Positions 1-7,690 are shown, numbered from the stretch's first letter. The stretch: DNA of 30,764 nt from DASCNA01 sp036011305 (GCA_036011305.1 DASCNA010000051.1:1-30764), one strand, 5' to 3'. Numbers and translations: made by a program. Notes: generated by a model not told the origin, from the letters alone.

Positions 1-537
1 TTTCTCCAGACAGGTGTTGGATTGTCATGGACCTACGGACGTCATGGCGAAGCATGTGCAGGTCCTGGCAGACATAATTTTCTTGGAGAAGCTTATGATC
101 CTGCCGACCATACAATTGATCCTAAAATACATATTAAGAACACAATGCATGCAATGACTATGTACGGGGCTATTGATGATAATGGACTGTGCTTTTTCAT
201 GGGGCCCAGTGTAGATACTTTGGTAGACCTGGAAATGTTATACGACACCATAGGAGTAAAGGCGGATGTACGTAAAATGATAAGAGATTCAGCAAATACA
301 ATATTGAAGATTTATGAGTTTAATAAGAGCAGGGGAGTTAATATTCGACCTTTACCGAAACACTTTTACGAACACGGGACTTATGGTAATAAGCAGACTG
401 AGGAAGATGCCTTACCGTTCAATGTACCTTTTGAATTGATAAAAACCTATGGATTTGAAGTATTGAATAATGTAGCATCAGGATGTGAAACAGTTCCTGA
501 GACTTTGCTTGAAAAATCCAAAAGCAGATATAAATAA
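1..537 (+). CDS. Aldehyde:ferredoxin oxidoreductase-like protein, C-terminal part (5' end outside window)
   Basis: The frame is open from base 1, so this is the last 178 codons of a longer gene; the TTG at 22 is not a credible start. Proteins of this family are anaerobic tungsto- or molybdopterin enzymes that oxidise aldehydes and pass electrons to ferredoxin. Seen here: a Tyr-Gly-Arg-His-Gly-Glu segment near the start, then DNGLCFF about 60 residues in, which resembles the family motif D-x-x-G-x-C-x-F whose Cys binds the 4Fe-4S cluster, followed by a helical stretch ending in EFNKSRG (compare the family's FN-x-R-x-G) and an LP-x-x-F segment. The N-terminal pterin-binding half cannot be seen, so substrate and metal are unknown. 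A more distant member of the superfamily is possible. A weak hairpin follows the stop. Confidence 0.6.
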   Translation, partial: FLQTGVGLSWTYGRHGEACAGPGRHNFLGEAYDPADHTIDPKIHIKNTMHAMTMYGAIDDNGLCFFMGPSVDTLVDLEMLYDTIGVKADVRKMIRDSANTILKIYEFNKSRGVNIRPLPKHFYEHGTYGNKQTEEDALPFNVPFELIKTYGFEVLNNVASGCETVPETLLEKSKSRYK

Positions 538-554
538 TTTTAGATGTCAGATTT

Positions 555-580
555 CGGATTCTTTAAAAGAATTCGGAATT
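555..580 (+). terminator. Weak stem-loop after the AOR-like gene
   Basis: An 8-bp stem (CGGATTCT at 555-562 with AGAATTCG at 568-575, one G-U pair) and a 5-base loop lie 18 bases after the stop codon. The following bases are only moderately T-rich, so this may be a weak intrinsic terminator. Confidence 0.35.
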
Positions 581-662
581 TGTAATTAATGTCTGATAAA
601 CTATTTAACCTGTCTAGATATTTGTATAAAAGAATAATCTATAACAGCAAGATAAACAAATA

Positions 663-998
663 TTAGGTTGTTCCTCCTGTTCCGGTATCGCAGCTTCCTG
701 AAACATAGACAGAACCTATATTACAGTATGCTGCGGTTGAGCCGTCAGCACTTCCACCTACACAAGTGTCTCCATGATTCAAACTGCCTAAAGTGTCTCC
801 AGTTACACAGATATTGGGATCGCCGCCTGAAATTGAAGCGCCAACCCTACATAAATTGAATCCGACACTAATATTATTTCCTTGGGGGGAACATGAGTAC
901 CCATCGTATGCGTTTGATCCATTTATACATTCAGCGATAGTGACTGAAGACAATATATTAAGCATTGGTTGTTTGTATTTTAATTTTTTTGTAGACAT
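663..998 (-). CDS. Small Cys-periodic Gly/Ser/Thr-rich peptide, possible RiPP-type precursor or secreted Cys-rich peptide
   Basis: A 111-residue protein that I do not recognise as a named family. The first 20 residues are basic and amphipathic (KKLKYKQPMLNILSS) and resemble the leader of some modified-peptide precursors; there is no classical signal peptide. The rest is low-complexity, rich in Gly, Ser, Thr and Asn, with Cys at 24, 36, 50, 64, 79, 92 and 103, that is one Cys every 11-15 residues. The C-terminus ends in a Gly/Thr tail. The ATG at 998 has GGAG at 1010-1013 (spacing about 11), and a consensus-like promoter lies at 1042-1070. The gene is monocistronic in appearance but has the same orientation as the transporter and radical SAM genes behind it. 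A maturation link is inference from proximity only. Alternatives are a Cys-rich surface peptide or metal-binding protein. Overlapping plus-strand frames look like shadows. Confidence 0.6.
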   Translation of the reverse strand: MSTKKLKYKQPMLNILSSVTIAECINGSNAYDGYSCSPQGNNISVGFNLCRVGASISGGDPNICVTGDTLGSLNHGDTCVGGSADGSTAAYCNIGSVYVSGSCDTGTGGTT

Positions 999-1041
999 TA
1001 GAAATTTATCTCCAAAGAAAAAATCTTATATGCATTCATAA

Positions 1042-1070
1042 ATTATATAATATAGCAATTTAAAAAACAA
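1042..1070 (-). promoter_or_regulatory. Sigma-70-type promoter for the Cys-rich peptide gene
   Basis: On the minus strand TTGTTT (1070-1065) is followed by a 17-base spacer and a perfect TATAAT (1047-1042). The predicted start is near 1035, giving a leader of about 35 bases with GGAG at 1013-1010. It is the closest match to consensus that I found in the window. Confidence 0.55.
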
Positions 1071-1134
1071 ATATTATATAATATTTATTCCAAAGTTAAG
1101 GTGACTAAATATATTTGAAATATAGCTAGGTATC

Positions 1135-2331
1135 TTACTCAATATTTCGTTTTTTCATCCATTTTTCAGTAAATAAAGTAACAGCCAAAACTATAAAAAA
1201 TATTGGAATTATTAGAAAGCTCATTGTCAGGCCAATTCTGTCACCGGCCCAGCCGATTAACCAGCCTGCTATTCCAAAGCCGGGAATTCCAAAGCATGCA
1301 AGAAAGATCATCAGCAGTGTTGAATCAACTGGAAGTTCTTCTGCTGCTAAGGCCAGGATGCTCGGCCAGAAACATGCGGTGCATAATCCTGCACATGCCA
1401 GAAGAATTTCAAAGAAAATCAATGAGTTAACTATTGGAATAAAAAAGCATATAATTGTACCCAGCAAAGCTGAAATCAGAATTAAATTTCGCATACGTAT
1501 GTGTTTTGTAATATATCCGGAAATAAGTCGGCCGGCAAACATACTGATGGCAAAGATAGCTGTTGCGATGGCACCGAGTTCAGGTAAATTATCAAAACGC
1601 AGTCTTACAAAACTTGCACTCCAGAATGTAAATGAGCATTCAGCAGCACCGGCACAAAGCATTGCAGTCCCAAATAACCAGAAACGCCATCTTTTGATAA
1701 TTTCATAGATGTGCGAAAGTCCAGTTCTTTTTTGAGGAAGAACAGCTTTGCGTCCAAGGTAGAACATAACTGAAACTACAACAGTGCAGCCCGCAATTAC
1801 CTGCATGATTACTCTCCAGTCAACATTCAGTGATAATGCTTTACCAATAAATAAAGACGATCCAAACACACCCAGAGGGAAAAATGAATTTACAATATTA
1901 AGAGCCTTTCCAGGGTTGTTTGGATGTAGATCCTGAACAAGTGGATTAATAATTGCTTCCAGTAAACCGCTGCCGATTCCTATTAACATTATTGATATTA
2001 CTGCCATTTGGTAGTCAAATGAAAAACTGAATAAAAGAAGACCGGCTATAGTTATCCATCCCCCCATTGATAGTAGCAGAGGTTTTCCTATTTTTGCCGC
2101 TATTTGTCCACCAAGAAATAAAATACATAATAAGACAAATGATCTAATAAGTTCAAGTGTTCCGCCATCTGTAAAATTTAGATGCAGATCCTTTATCATT
2201 TCAAGTAAACATACTGGAAATACAACTATAGATGCTGCATATATTACAAAGCCAAGACAGCAGGCAACATCAAGGAGCCTTCTCTGACCATGAGTCGGAG
2301 AATATTTTATTTCTGCATTAAATTCTGACAT
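1135..2331 (-). CDS. MFS transporter, FucP/sugar-porter-like
   Basis: A 398-residue polytopic protein with about twelve hydrophobic segments and a 20-residue cytoplasmic N-terminus, the normal size for the major facilitator superfamily. The first half has the pattern G-x-x-A-x-x-x-G-K-P between TM2 and TM3 (a motif A variant) and the segment LEAIINPLVQDLHPNNPGKA near residue 125-145, which is like the (N/A)P-x-V...N-x-x-K-A-L-N region of FucP-type sugar transporters. Substrate cannot be read from sequence; a carbohydrate or other small organic solute is likely. It is the last gene of the minus-strand series starting at 5724, separated from the preceding transporter gene by 120 bases containing a short palindrome (2335-2346), so it may be cotranscribed or have its own promoter. 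No clear Shine-Dalgarno precedes the ATG. Confidence 0.75.
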   Translation of the reverse strand: MSEFNAEIKYSPTHGQRRLLDVACCLGFVIYAASIVVFPVCLLEMIKDLHLNFTDGGTLELIRSFVLLCILFLGGQIAAKIGKPLLLSMGGWITIAGLLLFSFSFDYQMAVISIMLIGIGSGLLEAIINPLVQDLHPNNPGKALNIVNSFFPLGVFGSSLFIGKALSLNVDWRVIMQVIAGCTVVVSVMFYLGRKAVLPQKRTGLSHIYEIIKRWRFWLFGTAMLCAGAAECSFTFWSASFVRLRFDNLPELGAIATAIFAISMFAGRLISGYITKHIRMRNLILISALLGTIICFFIPIVNSLIFFEILLACAGLCTACFWPSILALAAEELPVDSTLLMIFLACFGIPGFGIAGWLIGWAGDRIGLTMSFLIIPIFFIVLAVTLFTEKWMKKRNIE

Positions 2332-2451
2332 TATTAAGATATCTTACTACAATTACATCCGTAGGGAATTTTTTTATTAAAAGTCTAAAGATCTCAAATA
2401 TACAGCATAAACTATTATTGAACAGTATAGCTCCTATAAAATAAATAGCAT

Positions 2452-3648
2452 TTATATTCTTGAGTTAATGTCGGTGAAAAGTATTCTGTACAGAGATAGA
2501 GAAATAAGCATGAGAAGTACGTAAGAAATACCTAAGACAAGGATATAATCCGTATCAATGAATTTTAATAAATAGGTTGAAATAGATCCTATTATTAAAA
2601 AACTGAAATTAAAAACAGATGTAGCGTGTGCTTTATCTTCATGAGAAGAGATTCCTTTTACTGCAAGATTTGCAAATGCTAAAGGAAGGCCTAAAAATGC
2701 GATGAATACGGCTGAAAAAACAATAAAAACATTAGTACATCCAGTAATAGATGCGATTATAAGGATTATTCCTCCTATAAGTGATATGGTGATACCTGAC
2801 AGTAGGGTTCGATGCAGAGTAAAATGACCAGCAGCTAAAATATTGAAAACACTTCCCAAAGTATATGCCATATACACTATGAAAAAACATATACTGAATA
2901 AAAATGGATTCATATTTAATATATGTATTCCTATGAAAGGTATATATGCAACTGTTATAAATACAATACCGATAGAAAGACCGTACATAATACCAGCTAT
3001 AATTATTTTTTTATTATTTACTGCATGATATAGACTCATCCATATTTCAGCTATTTTAATACTGGCAGTAACAGCAGGTTTATAAGTTTCAGGCAGCTTC
3101 AGTGAAAGAAATAGAATAAAAATATTATAGAATAGGATAAAATAAAAGGAAAAAATCCAGCCTAAATACTGAGTAATATATCCACCTGTAAGAGCAGCTA
3201 AACCTGGAAACACTGAAAGCCCTATTAGGCAATACCCTATGGCCTGTCTTGCTTTTTTATCTTTAAAAACATCATTAACCACAGTAAAAGCAATTACTGG
3301 GCCGGCTCCTGCACCGATACCAGTGATAAATCTACCGACAATTAAAATTACATAACTTTGTATATATATTCCTAATAAACATAACAAACAGCCAAAAATT
3401 GCTAATCCTATTCCAATGTATAGAGCCTTTTTTCTTCCATAAGTATTTGAAATAGGAGCATAAATTAACTGACTGAGAGCATATCCTACTGAGTACAGTA
3501 TAACCATCTGGTGTGATTGAGAGAAAGTGACTGCAAAATAGCGAGTTAAAGAAGGAAGAGAAGGAGCTAAAAATATCAAATTCACCATCCCCAGTGGGGC
3601 TATAAGAATAAGTATCAATCTCGAAGGATATTTTTTTTCTTCAATCAT
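2452..3648 (-). CDS. MFS transporter, Bcr/CflA-like DHA1 drug/metabolite exporter
   Basis: A 398-residue twelve-helix protein. Between TM2 and TM3 it has the MFS motif A in the form APISNTYGRKKAL (about residues 60-72), typical of proton-coupled DHA1 exporters such as Bcr/CflA, and the GRFITGIGAGAGP segment (about 105-117) corresponding to TM4. The predicted role is export of a small amphipathic molecule in exchange for protons. It lies 32 bases downstream of the cupin gene on the same strand, in what looks like one operon with the radical SAM gene, so an attractive inference is that it exports the operon's product or protects against it. A GAGAAG stretch lies directly before the ATG as a weak ribosome-binding site. 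Confidence 0.78.
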   Translation of the reverse strand: MIEEKKYPSRLILILIAPLGMVNLIFLAPSLPSLTRYFAVTFSQSHQMVILYSVGYALSQLIYAPISNTYGRKKALYIGIGLAIFGCLLCLLGIYIQSYVILIVGRFITGIGAGAGPVIAFTVVNDVFKDKKARQAIGYCLIGLSVFPGLAALTGGYITQYLGWIFSFYFILFYNIFILFLSLKLPETYKPAVTASIKIAEIWMSLYHAVNNKKIIIAGIMYGLSIGIVFITVAYIPFIGIHILNMNPFLFSICFFIVYMAYTLGSVFNILAAGHFTLHRTLLSGITISLIGGIILIIASITGCTNVFIVFSAVFIAFLGLPLAFANLAVKGISSHEDKAHATSVFNFSFLIIGSISTYLLKFIDTDYILVLGISYVLLMLISLSLYRILFTDINSRI

Positions 3649-3680
3649 CTTCTCTTTTGCCTTAATTATATTTTTTATTA

Positions 3681-4028
3681 TTAATCTATGAATACTGTAT
3701 CAAATTCAGATTTGGCAAATACCATATATTCTAAATTAGAAGAACCGTTGTTTTTCATTTCATGTTCGGCATTTTTAGGTATGAAAATAGTATCACCTGC
3801 TTTGATTGTTTCAGTTTCATCTTCAATAGTCATTAATCCAGTACCTTTTAAAATGTAATATATGGCATCGCTTGTTTTATGAATATGTCTTTTGACTTCT
3901 TCATTTGGTAATTGATATGAATATGCTGCCATGATGTCTGAATTATCATTTTTAGTAATAAGGAAAGTTCCTCTTGAGCCGTATTCCAGTTTTTCGCTTT
4001 TTACAGTATTTATGTTTTTAATAATCAT
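3681..4028 (-). CDS. Small cupin-fold protein
   Basis: A 115-residue single-domain cupin. The first cupin motif is visible around residues 48-66 (HIHKTSDAIYYILKGTG, with an H-x-H pair and a Tyr in place of the usual Glu region) and the second around 77-90 (GDTIFIPKNAEHEM, ending in the conserved His). Such proteins bind a divalent metal in a beta-barrel and act as isomerases, dioxygenases, lyases or ligand sensors; the specific reaction is not deducible. It sits 36 bases downstream of the radical SAM gene and 32 bases upstream of the MFS exporter gene, so it probably works on the same compound. AAGGA, 7 bases before the ATG, supports the start. Confidence 0.75.
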   Translation of the reverse strand: MIIKNINTVKSEKLEYGSRGTFLITKNDNSDIMAAYSYQLPNEEVKRHIHKTSDAIYYILKGTGLMTIEDETETIKAGDTIFIPKNAEHEMKNNGSSNLEYMVFAKSEFDTVFID

Positions 4029-4064
4029 AATTTTATCCTTTATATATTCTGAAACTTATTGATT

Positions 4065-5357
4065 TTAAAAGTCATCATCTGAAAATATCCATTCAGGATG
4101 ACTGGATTTTATTATAGCAGCAATTTCTGATATATTTTTTTTAATATATTTCGACATATAAAATTTAGGGAAAAGCAGATTGTCGTCAGGGGATATGATA
4201 CTTTCAGATAGAGCCTGTTCTGCTAGCTGAGTATGCGGAAAAATACGAATACCAAATGTTACATGTGTAAAATCAGATTGAATTTTTTCTGCCAGAGTTA
4301 TGCTTTCTTTTATTGTATCTTCGTTTTCTCCTGGTCCTCCAATAAGAAGAAAGCCTCTTTGTGAAATATTATATTTTTTGAAAATTTTGCTTACCTTGAT
4401 AATGTCTTTCGGTGAGAATTTTTTATTATAATTTTTCAACATTATGTCTGAACCGCTTTCATAGCCTATCGCTACTTCATTGCAGCCGGCAATAGCCATT
4501 TTTTTTACTAGAGTGTCATCTATTTTTCCAGGAGATGCTATACAACTCCATGATATTTGAATTTTTTTATCAATTATTTTATCACATAAAGAAACCGCAT
4601 AGTTCATGGGAAAATTAAAGTTATCATCTACAAAAAAGAATCTGTTCATTCCTGCTTTAGTATATTTCTCAAGTGTATTTGCTATATGGGAAGGAGGAAT
4701 CATATCAAACTTAGTTCCCTCAAAAAATGGAGTTGAACAGTAACTGCACATCATTGGACATCCCCGACGTGTTTTGATTGGGATGAGAACCTTTTCTTTA
4801 TTTTTACAGTATTGAAACAAAGATGGATCAGGTAAAATTGTGGATGAATAATTATATTCCGATATATGTTCTTTTGGATTATTTATATTGTTCCCTTTGG
4901 TATGAAAATTAGATAGATTTGTTAAATTTTGTTTATTTTCATAAGCTTTAAGGAATTCAATAAATATTTTTTCTCCATTCCCTGATATTCCATAATCAGC
5001 TTCAATATACTCTAAAGATGCTTGTGGAAAAATACTGTATCCGGCACCTCCGAGGACTATTGGAACAACAGTATTTTTTTTACATAAGACTACTAGTTCT
5101 TTGATAGGCTTAAGTAGGAATTGTGAATTAAAAAATACCTCATTATCTATGTTTCTGACGGATATACCTACTATGTCAGGTTTAAATTCATAAATAGATT
5201 TAGATACTCTTTTTAGGGGACTAGGGCAAGATAAAAAATCTATCATTTCCACATTATGCCCGGCATCAAGTGCTGCTTGAGCAATATGTGCTAAACCTAT
5301 AGGTAAAACAGTGTCGTACAAATGTAGCTTATTAGGTGCTATTAATAAAATATTCAT
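4065..5357 (-). CDS. B12-binding-domain radical SAM protein
   Basis: A 430-residue protein with the two-domain layout of the cobalamin-dependent radical SAM group. Residues 1-140 form a Rossmann-like B12-binding domain: LLIAPN at the N-terminus, PIGLAHIAQAALDAGH, and a VLGGAGYSIFP...DYGISGNGEK stretch (about 101-130). The radical SAM core follows with the cluster motif C200-x3-C204-x2-C207 in GCPMMCSYC, a VDDNFNFP segment and a GGPGE motif further on. The family carries out methyl transfers to unactivated carbons, ring rearrangements and related steps in natural-product and cofactor biosynthesis. Substrate is unknown. AGGAG lies 9 bases before the ATG, and the PAS gene ends 25 bases upstream. 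The group needs S-adenosylmethionine, cobalamin and anoxic conditions, which fits the rest of the window. Confidence 0.88.
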   Translation of the reverse strand: MNILLIAPNKLHLYDTVLPIGLAHIAQAALDAGHNVEMIDFLSCPSPLKRVSKSIYEFKPDIVGISVRNIDNEVFFNSQFLLKPIKELVVLCKKNTVVPIVLGGAGYSIFPQASLEYIEADYGISGNGEKIFIEFLKAYENKQNLTNLSNFHTKGNNINNPKEHISEYNYSSTILPDPSLFQYCKNKEKVLIPIKTRRGCPMMCSYCSTPFFEGTKFDMIPPSHIANTLEKYTKAGMNRFFFVDDNFNFPMNYAVSLCDKIIDKKIQISWSCIASPGKIDDTLVKKMAIAGCNEVAIGYESGSDIMLKNYNKKFSPKDIIKVSKIFKKYNISQRGFLLIGGPGENEDTIKESITLAEKIQSDFTHVTFGIRIFPHTQLAEQALSESIISPDDNLLFPKFYMSKYIKKNISEIAAIIKSSHPEWIFSDDDF

Positions 5358-5382
5358 TATCGTACACTCCTGTTTTTATATG

Positions 5383-5724
5383 TTAAACAAAACGACTTAC
5401 TCCGCATATTCCGCATACACTACCATCATCATCATATATCGGGAATTTTGTGCTTTTAGTAATTCTGACAACACCATTGACTTCGCACCTCTCTCTGAAT
5501 TCCATAGTTTTTTGAGTTTTCATTACTTCCAGCTCATTCTTTCTCCATTCATCCGCATATATTGTTGGATTAGTTTCCTCATTTAATTTTCCAGTAGTTT
5601 TATCCTTTATAGTCCATGTCCCTCCTGATTCAATAATAAATCTTCCTTCTTTATCCTTAAAATAAATTGCTAAATCTAACCCAGTATTACTCATTAAAGC
5701 ATCAAAAAGTTTTTCTTTAAGCAT
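5383..5724 (-). CDS. Stand-alone PAS-domain protein
   Basis: A 113-residue protein that is essentially one PAS domain: it opens with a short helix, then AIYFKDKEGRF (the beta-strand pair typical of PAS_4 domains), helices, and the closing strands KFPIYDDDGSVCGICGVSRFV. No output domain is attached, which is unusual for a signalling protein. It is the first gene of the minus-strand operon with the radical SAM protein, and it lies next to a regulator with its own PAS domains. It could be a ligand- or redox-sensing partner of that regulator, a chaperone-like carrier, or a degraded sensor. The C-x2-C pair near the C-terminus (with a third Cys in RERCEV) might sense redox state or metal; that is inference. 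The start is supported by AAAGGAAAAAGG upstream. Confidence 0.7.
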   Translation of the reverse strand: MLKEKLFDALMSNTGLDLAIYFKDKEGRFIIESGGTWTIKDKTTGKLNEETNPTIYADEWRKNELEVMKTQKTMEFRERCEVNGVVRITKSTKFPIYDDDGSVCGICGVSRFV

Positions 5725-5823
5725 AATTTATTTTCCTTTTTCCTTTTTTTATTTGTGTAGTTATACAATTAACTCAGGTGCGGAAGTTAAAAAAGACTGT
5801 TGCAAATAAAGATATTTATGATA

Positions 5824-5880
5824 TGTTACATAAAGTAACAATAATAAAATTGTCAGTAAATATTATTACTAAAAGTAACA
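5824..5880. promoter_or_regulatory. Two 17-bp inverted-repeat operators between the divergent PAS/radical-SAM operon and the XRE/PAS regulator
   Basis: Site 1 at 5824-5840 is TGTTACATAAAGTAACA, a perfect 6-5-6 inverted repeat. Site 2 at 5864-5880 is TATTACTAAAAGTAACA, the same repeat with one arm mismatch. Centres are 40 bp apart, close to four helical turns, and site 2 ends one base before the regulator's ATG at 5882. The arrangement suits a dimeric XRE-type regulator controlling itself and perhaps the divergent operon. Binding by this protein is inferred from position. Confidence 0.6.
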
Positions 5881-5881
5881 T

Positions 5882-6985
5882 ATGAAATTTTATAATGACA
5901 AATTTAAGAAAACAAGAATTGAAAAAAGAATATCTTTGCAGGCTGTAGCAGAAAGTTTAAATAAAACTAGAAAAACAATCTGGACATGGGAAACAGGGAA
6001 AGTTATTCCTAAACCATCTGAAATTATATATCTGGCAAATTTAATAGGGATAGAAATATCTGAAATATCTAATCTTGTATATAACAATATAAGTAGCGAA
6101 TCTATAGTTCAGCTGGACACAGATGAATTTTTAGAACTTTCCACAGAAAAAAGAACTTATGTAGAAAACTTAAAAAAACAACTTAACGAAGTTAATTTTA
6201 TAAATAGTAAGCTGAAGAATAAAATTAACAGTTTATCAGAGAATATAGATAATTTACAAGCATTTATTTATACAAAGGACAATAAACATATTTTGTCCTA
6301 TGTAAATAGTTCTTTTTCAATATATCTCGGCAAAGATACTAATGAATTGATAGGCAGAAATTTTTCTCATTTATTTTCATACAATGATTTTTCGATTATA
6401 CACAATATGGAGAAAAATGTTATCAAAACAGGTGAAAAAGTATTAAATGCTGAAATAGATATTCCAGGAAGTAAAAATAAACATAAAGGGTTATTAAATA
6501 TTAGTCCTATATTTGATAAAAATGGTAATGTAGAGTCAATAACTTCAAGTATTTTAAATATAACAGATACAAAAATTATTAAAGATAAATTACTGCTTTT
6601 AGAAAGCTGTGTCAGTAAATTGGATGAAATCTTTTGGATAAAACAATCATTCCCAAATGATAAATTACTTTTTTTATCTGACTCTATTCAGGATATTTAC
6701 TGCTTAAATAAAAATATTGTTATGAACGACCCTGAAATTCTTTTGTCATTTATACATACAAAAGATTTGGGATATGTAAAAAAACAATTAAAGGCTTTTG
6801 ATATACAGTCAAATATTATATCTTTGGAGTTTAACTATAGAATAATTATAAAAAGCAGCGGAGAAGTAAAACACATATATGAGAAAAGATTTAAGCTGAT
6901 AAATAATCCTTCGATATCTTATGGGATTATACGTAATGTAATTGGTTCAAAAAATACTAATGATTCCAGTCCATCATTGCAATAA
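5882..6985 (+). CDS. XRE-family HTH regulator with PAS domains, divergent from the radical SAM operon
   Basis: A 367-residue one-component regulator. Residues 4-62 are an XRE/Cro-type helix-turn-helix (KFKKTRIEKRISLQAVAESL..TRKTIWTWETGKVIP). A Lys/Asn/Leu-rich probable coiled coil follows at about 80-125. A PAS domain spans about 125-235, including AFIYTKDNKHILSYVNSS and the closing DIPGSKNKHKGLL...PIFDKNGN...ILNIT. A second PAS-like region fills about 240-360. There are no kinase or receiver residues. It is paralogous to the proteins at 13329-14519 and 26360-27442; all share the KFK-x-x-R start and an IPG(S/T)-x5-GL-x4-P-x2-D-x2-G segment in the PAS domain. Its promoter region carries two inverted repeats ending at the ATG, which suggests autoregulation. 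The PAS ligand is unknown. Its last 29 bases overlap the convergent gene behind it. Confidence 0.82.
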   Translation: MKFYNDKFKKTRIEKRISLQAVAESLNKTRKTIWTWETGKVIPKPSEIIYLANLIGIEISEISNLVYNNISSESIVQLDTDEFLELSTEKRTYVENLKKQLNEVNFINSKLKNKINSLSENIDNLQAFIYTKDNKHILSYVNSSFSIYLGKDTNELIGRNFSHLFSYNDFSIIHNMEKNVIKTGEKVLNAEIDIPGSKNKHKGLLNISPIFDKNGNVESITSSILNITDTKIIKDKLLLLESCVSKLDEIFWIKQSFPNDKLLFLSDSIQDIYCLNKNIVMNDPEILLSFIHTKDLGYVKKQLKAFDIQSNIISLEFNYRIIIKSSGEVKHIYEKRFKLINNPSISYGIIRNVIGSKNTNDSSPSLQ

Positions 6986-7370
6986 AAAACAAAAGATAAA
7001 ACATGCCAAAAAAATTTATAAAAATCCATGAAAAGCTAGATATAGGGAAAATATATAAGGGGTAGGTCAATATTGAATAAATAATAAATATTATTAATGA
7101 TAGAAATAAGAAGAAATTTCTTTTACGTAATTTATAATTTTTAAATAAACCTTTTAAACTGTAATATACTAGGCCCAATACGCTTATCCAGCTAATAAAA
7201 AACATTACAAAGTGTCCATTAAAGGAGAATTCTCCATAGTGATTAATTAAATTTATATTTCTATAGGAAGATACAATGTTCATTATGTTGAAGTATAAAT
7301 AACAGATTACAATAAGAAATGAGAGGATAAGGATTCCAACTTTATCTCTAAATGTGTATGTATTATTCAT
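6957..7370 (-). CDS. Small four-helix membrane protein of unknown function
   Basis: A 137-residue protein with four hydrophobic segments at about residues 10-30, 50-70, 85-105 and 108-130, joined by short loops with basic residues (KNYKLRKRN) on what is probably the cytoplasmic side. I recognise no family. It ends inside the 3' end of the convergent regulator gene, overlapping it by 29 bases. The ribosome-binding site is weak (no clear purine run before the ATG at 7370). The regular alternation of hydrophobic segments and charged loops argues that it is real, but it could be a fast-evolving or decaying gene in an accessory stretch. Confidence 0.5.
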   Translation of the reverse strand: MNNTYTFRDKVGILILSFLIVICYLYFNIMNIVSSYRNINLINHYGEFSFNGHFVMFFISWISVLGLVYYSLKGLFKNYKLRKRNFFLFLSLIIFIIYSILTYPLYIFPISSFSWIFINFFGMFYLLFFIAMMDWNH

Positions 7371-7549
7371 ATTATAATTAACAGGAATCTGAATTTAAAT
7401 AAACTTTCATTCTATATTTTAGCTTTTATATATACAAAAAAATATTTTAAATGATAATTTTTTCATATAATATTCTAACGTAATAAATTTTCACATATCT
7501 AAAAAAATACACATATAAGCAACAACAGCTTTACGAGAACAATACCCAA
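7371..7549. other. AT-rich spacer without recognised genes
   Basis: Together with the remnant that follows, this forms a 320-base gap between two minus-strand genes. It is very AT-rich and I see no open frame or clear hairpin before 7550. Confidence 0.5.
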
Positions 7550-7660
7550 ATGAACAATCATACCATAAATAATGAGAAAAGATTTGAGCTGACAGATAAT
7601 GCAAAAATACCTTGCTGGATTATGCTAAGTGTAAGTTGCTTAATAAGGACATTAGTCTGA
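7550..7660 (+). pseudogene. Remnant of the 3' end of an XRE/PAS regulator gene
   Basis: A 36-codon plus-strand frame contains NEKRFELTDNAKIPCWIM, which lines up with the C-terminal YEKRFKLINNPSISYGII of the regulator at 5882-6985. At the DNA level, 7572-7600 matches 6879-6907 at 26 of 29 bases and the three differences are all transitions. No HTH or full PAS domain precedes it, and the frame is lost after the match. It looks like what is left of a duplicated or deleted regulator copy. Confidence 0.55.
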
Positions 7661-7690
7661 AAAATTAAATTTATAACTAAATAGGTTGGT

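Noticed and set aside
668..1041. Plus-strand frames opposite the Cys-rich peptide (668-859, 793-1041)
   Set aside because: They are antisense to a frame that has a promoter, ribosome-binding site and regular Cys spacing; no supporting signals of their own.
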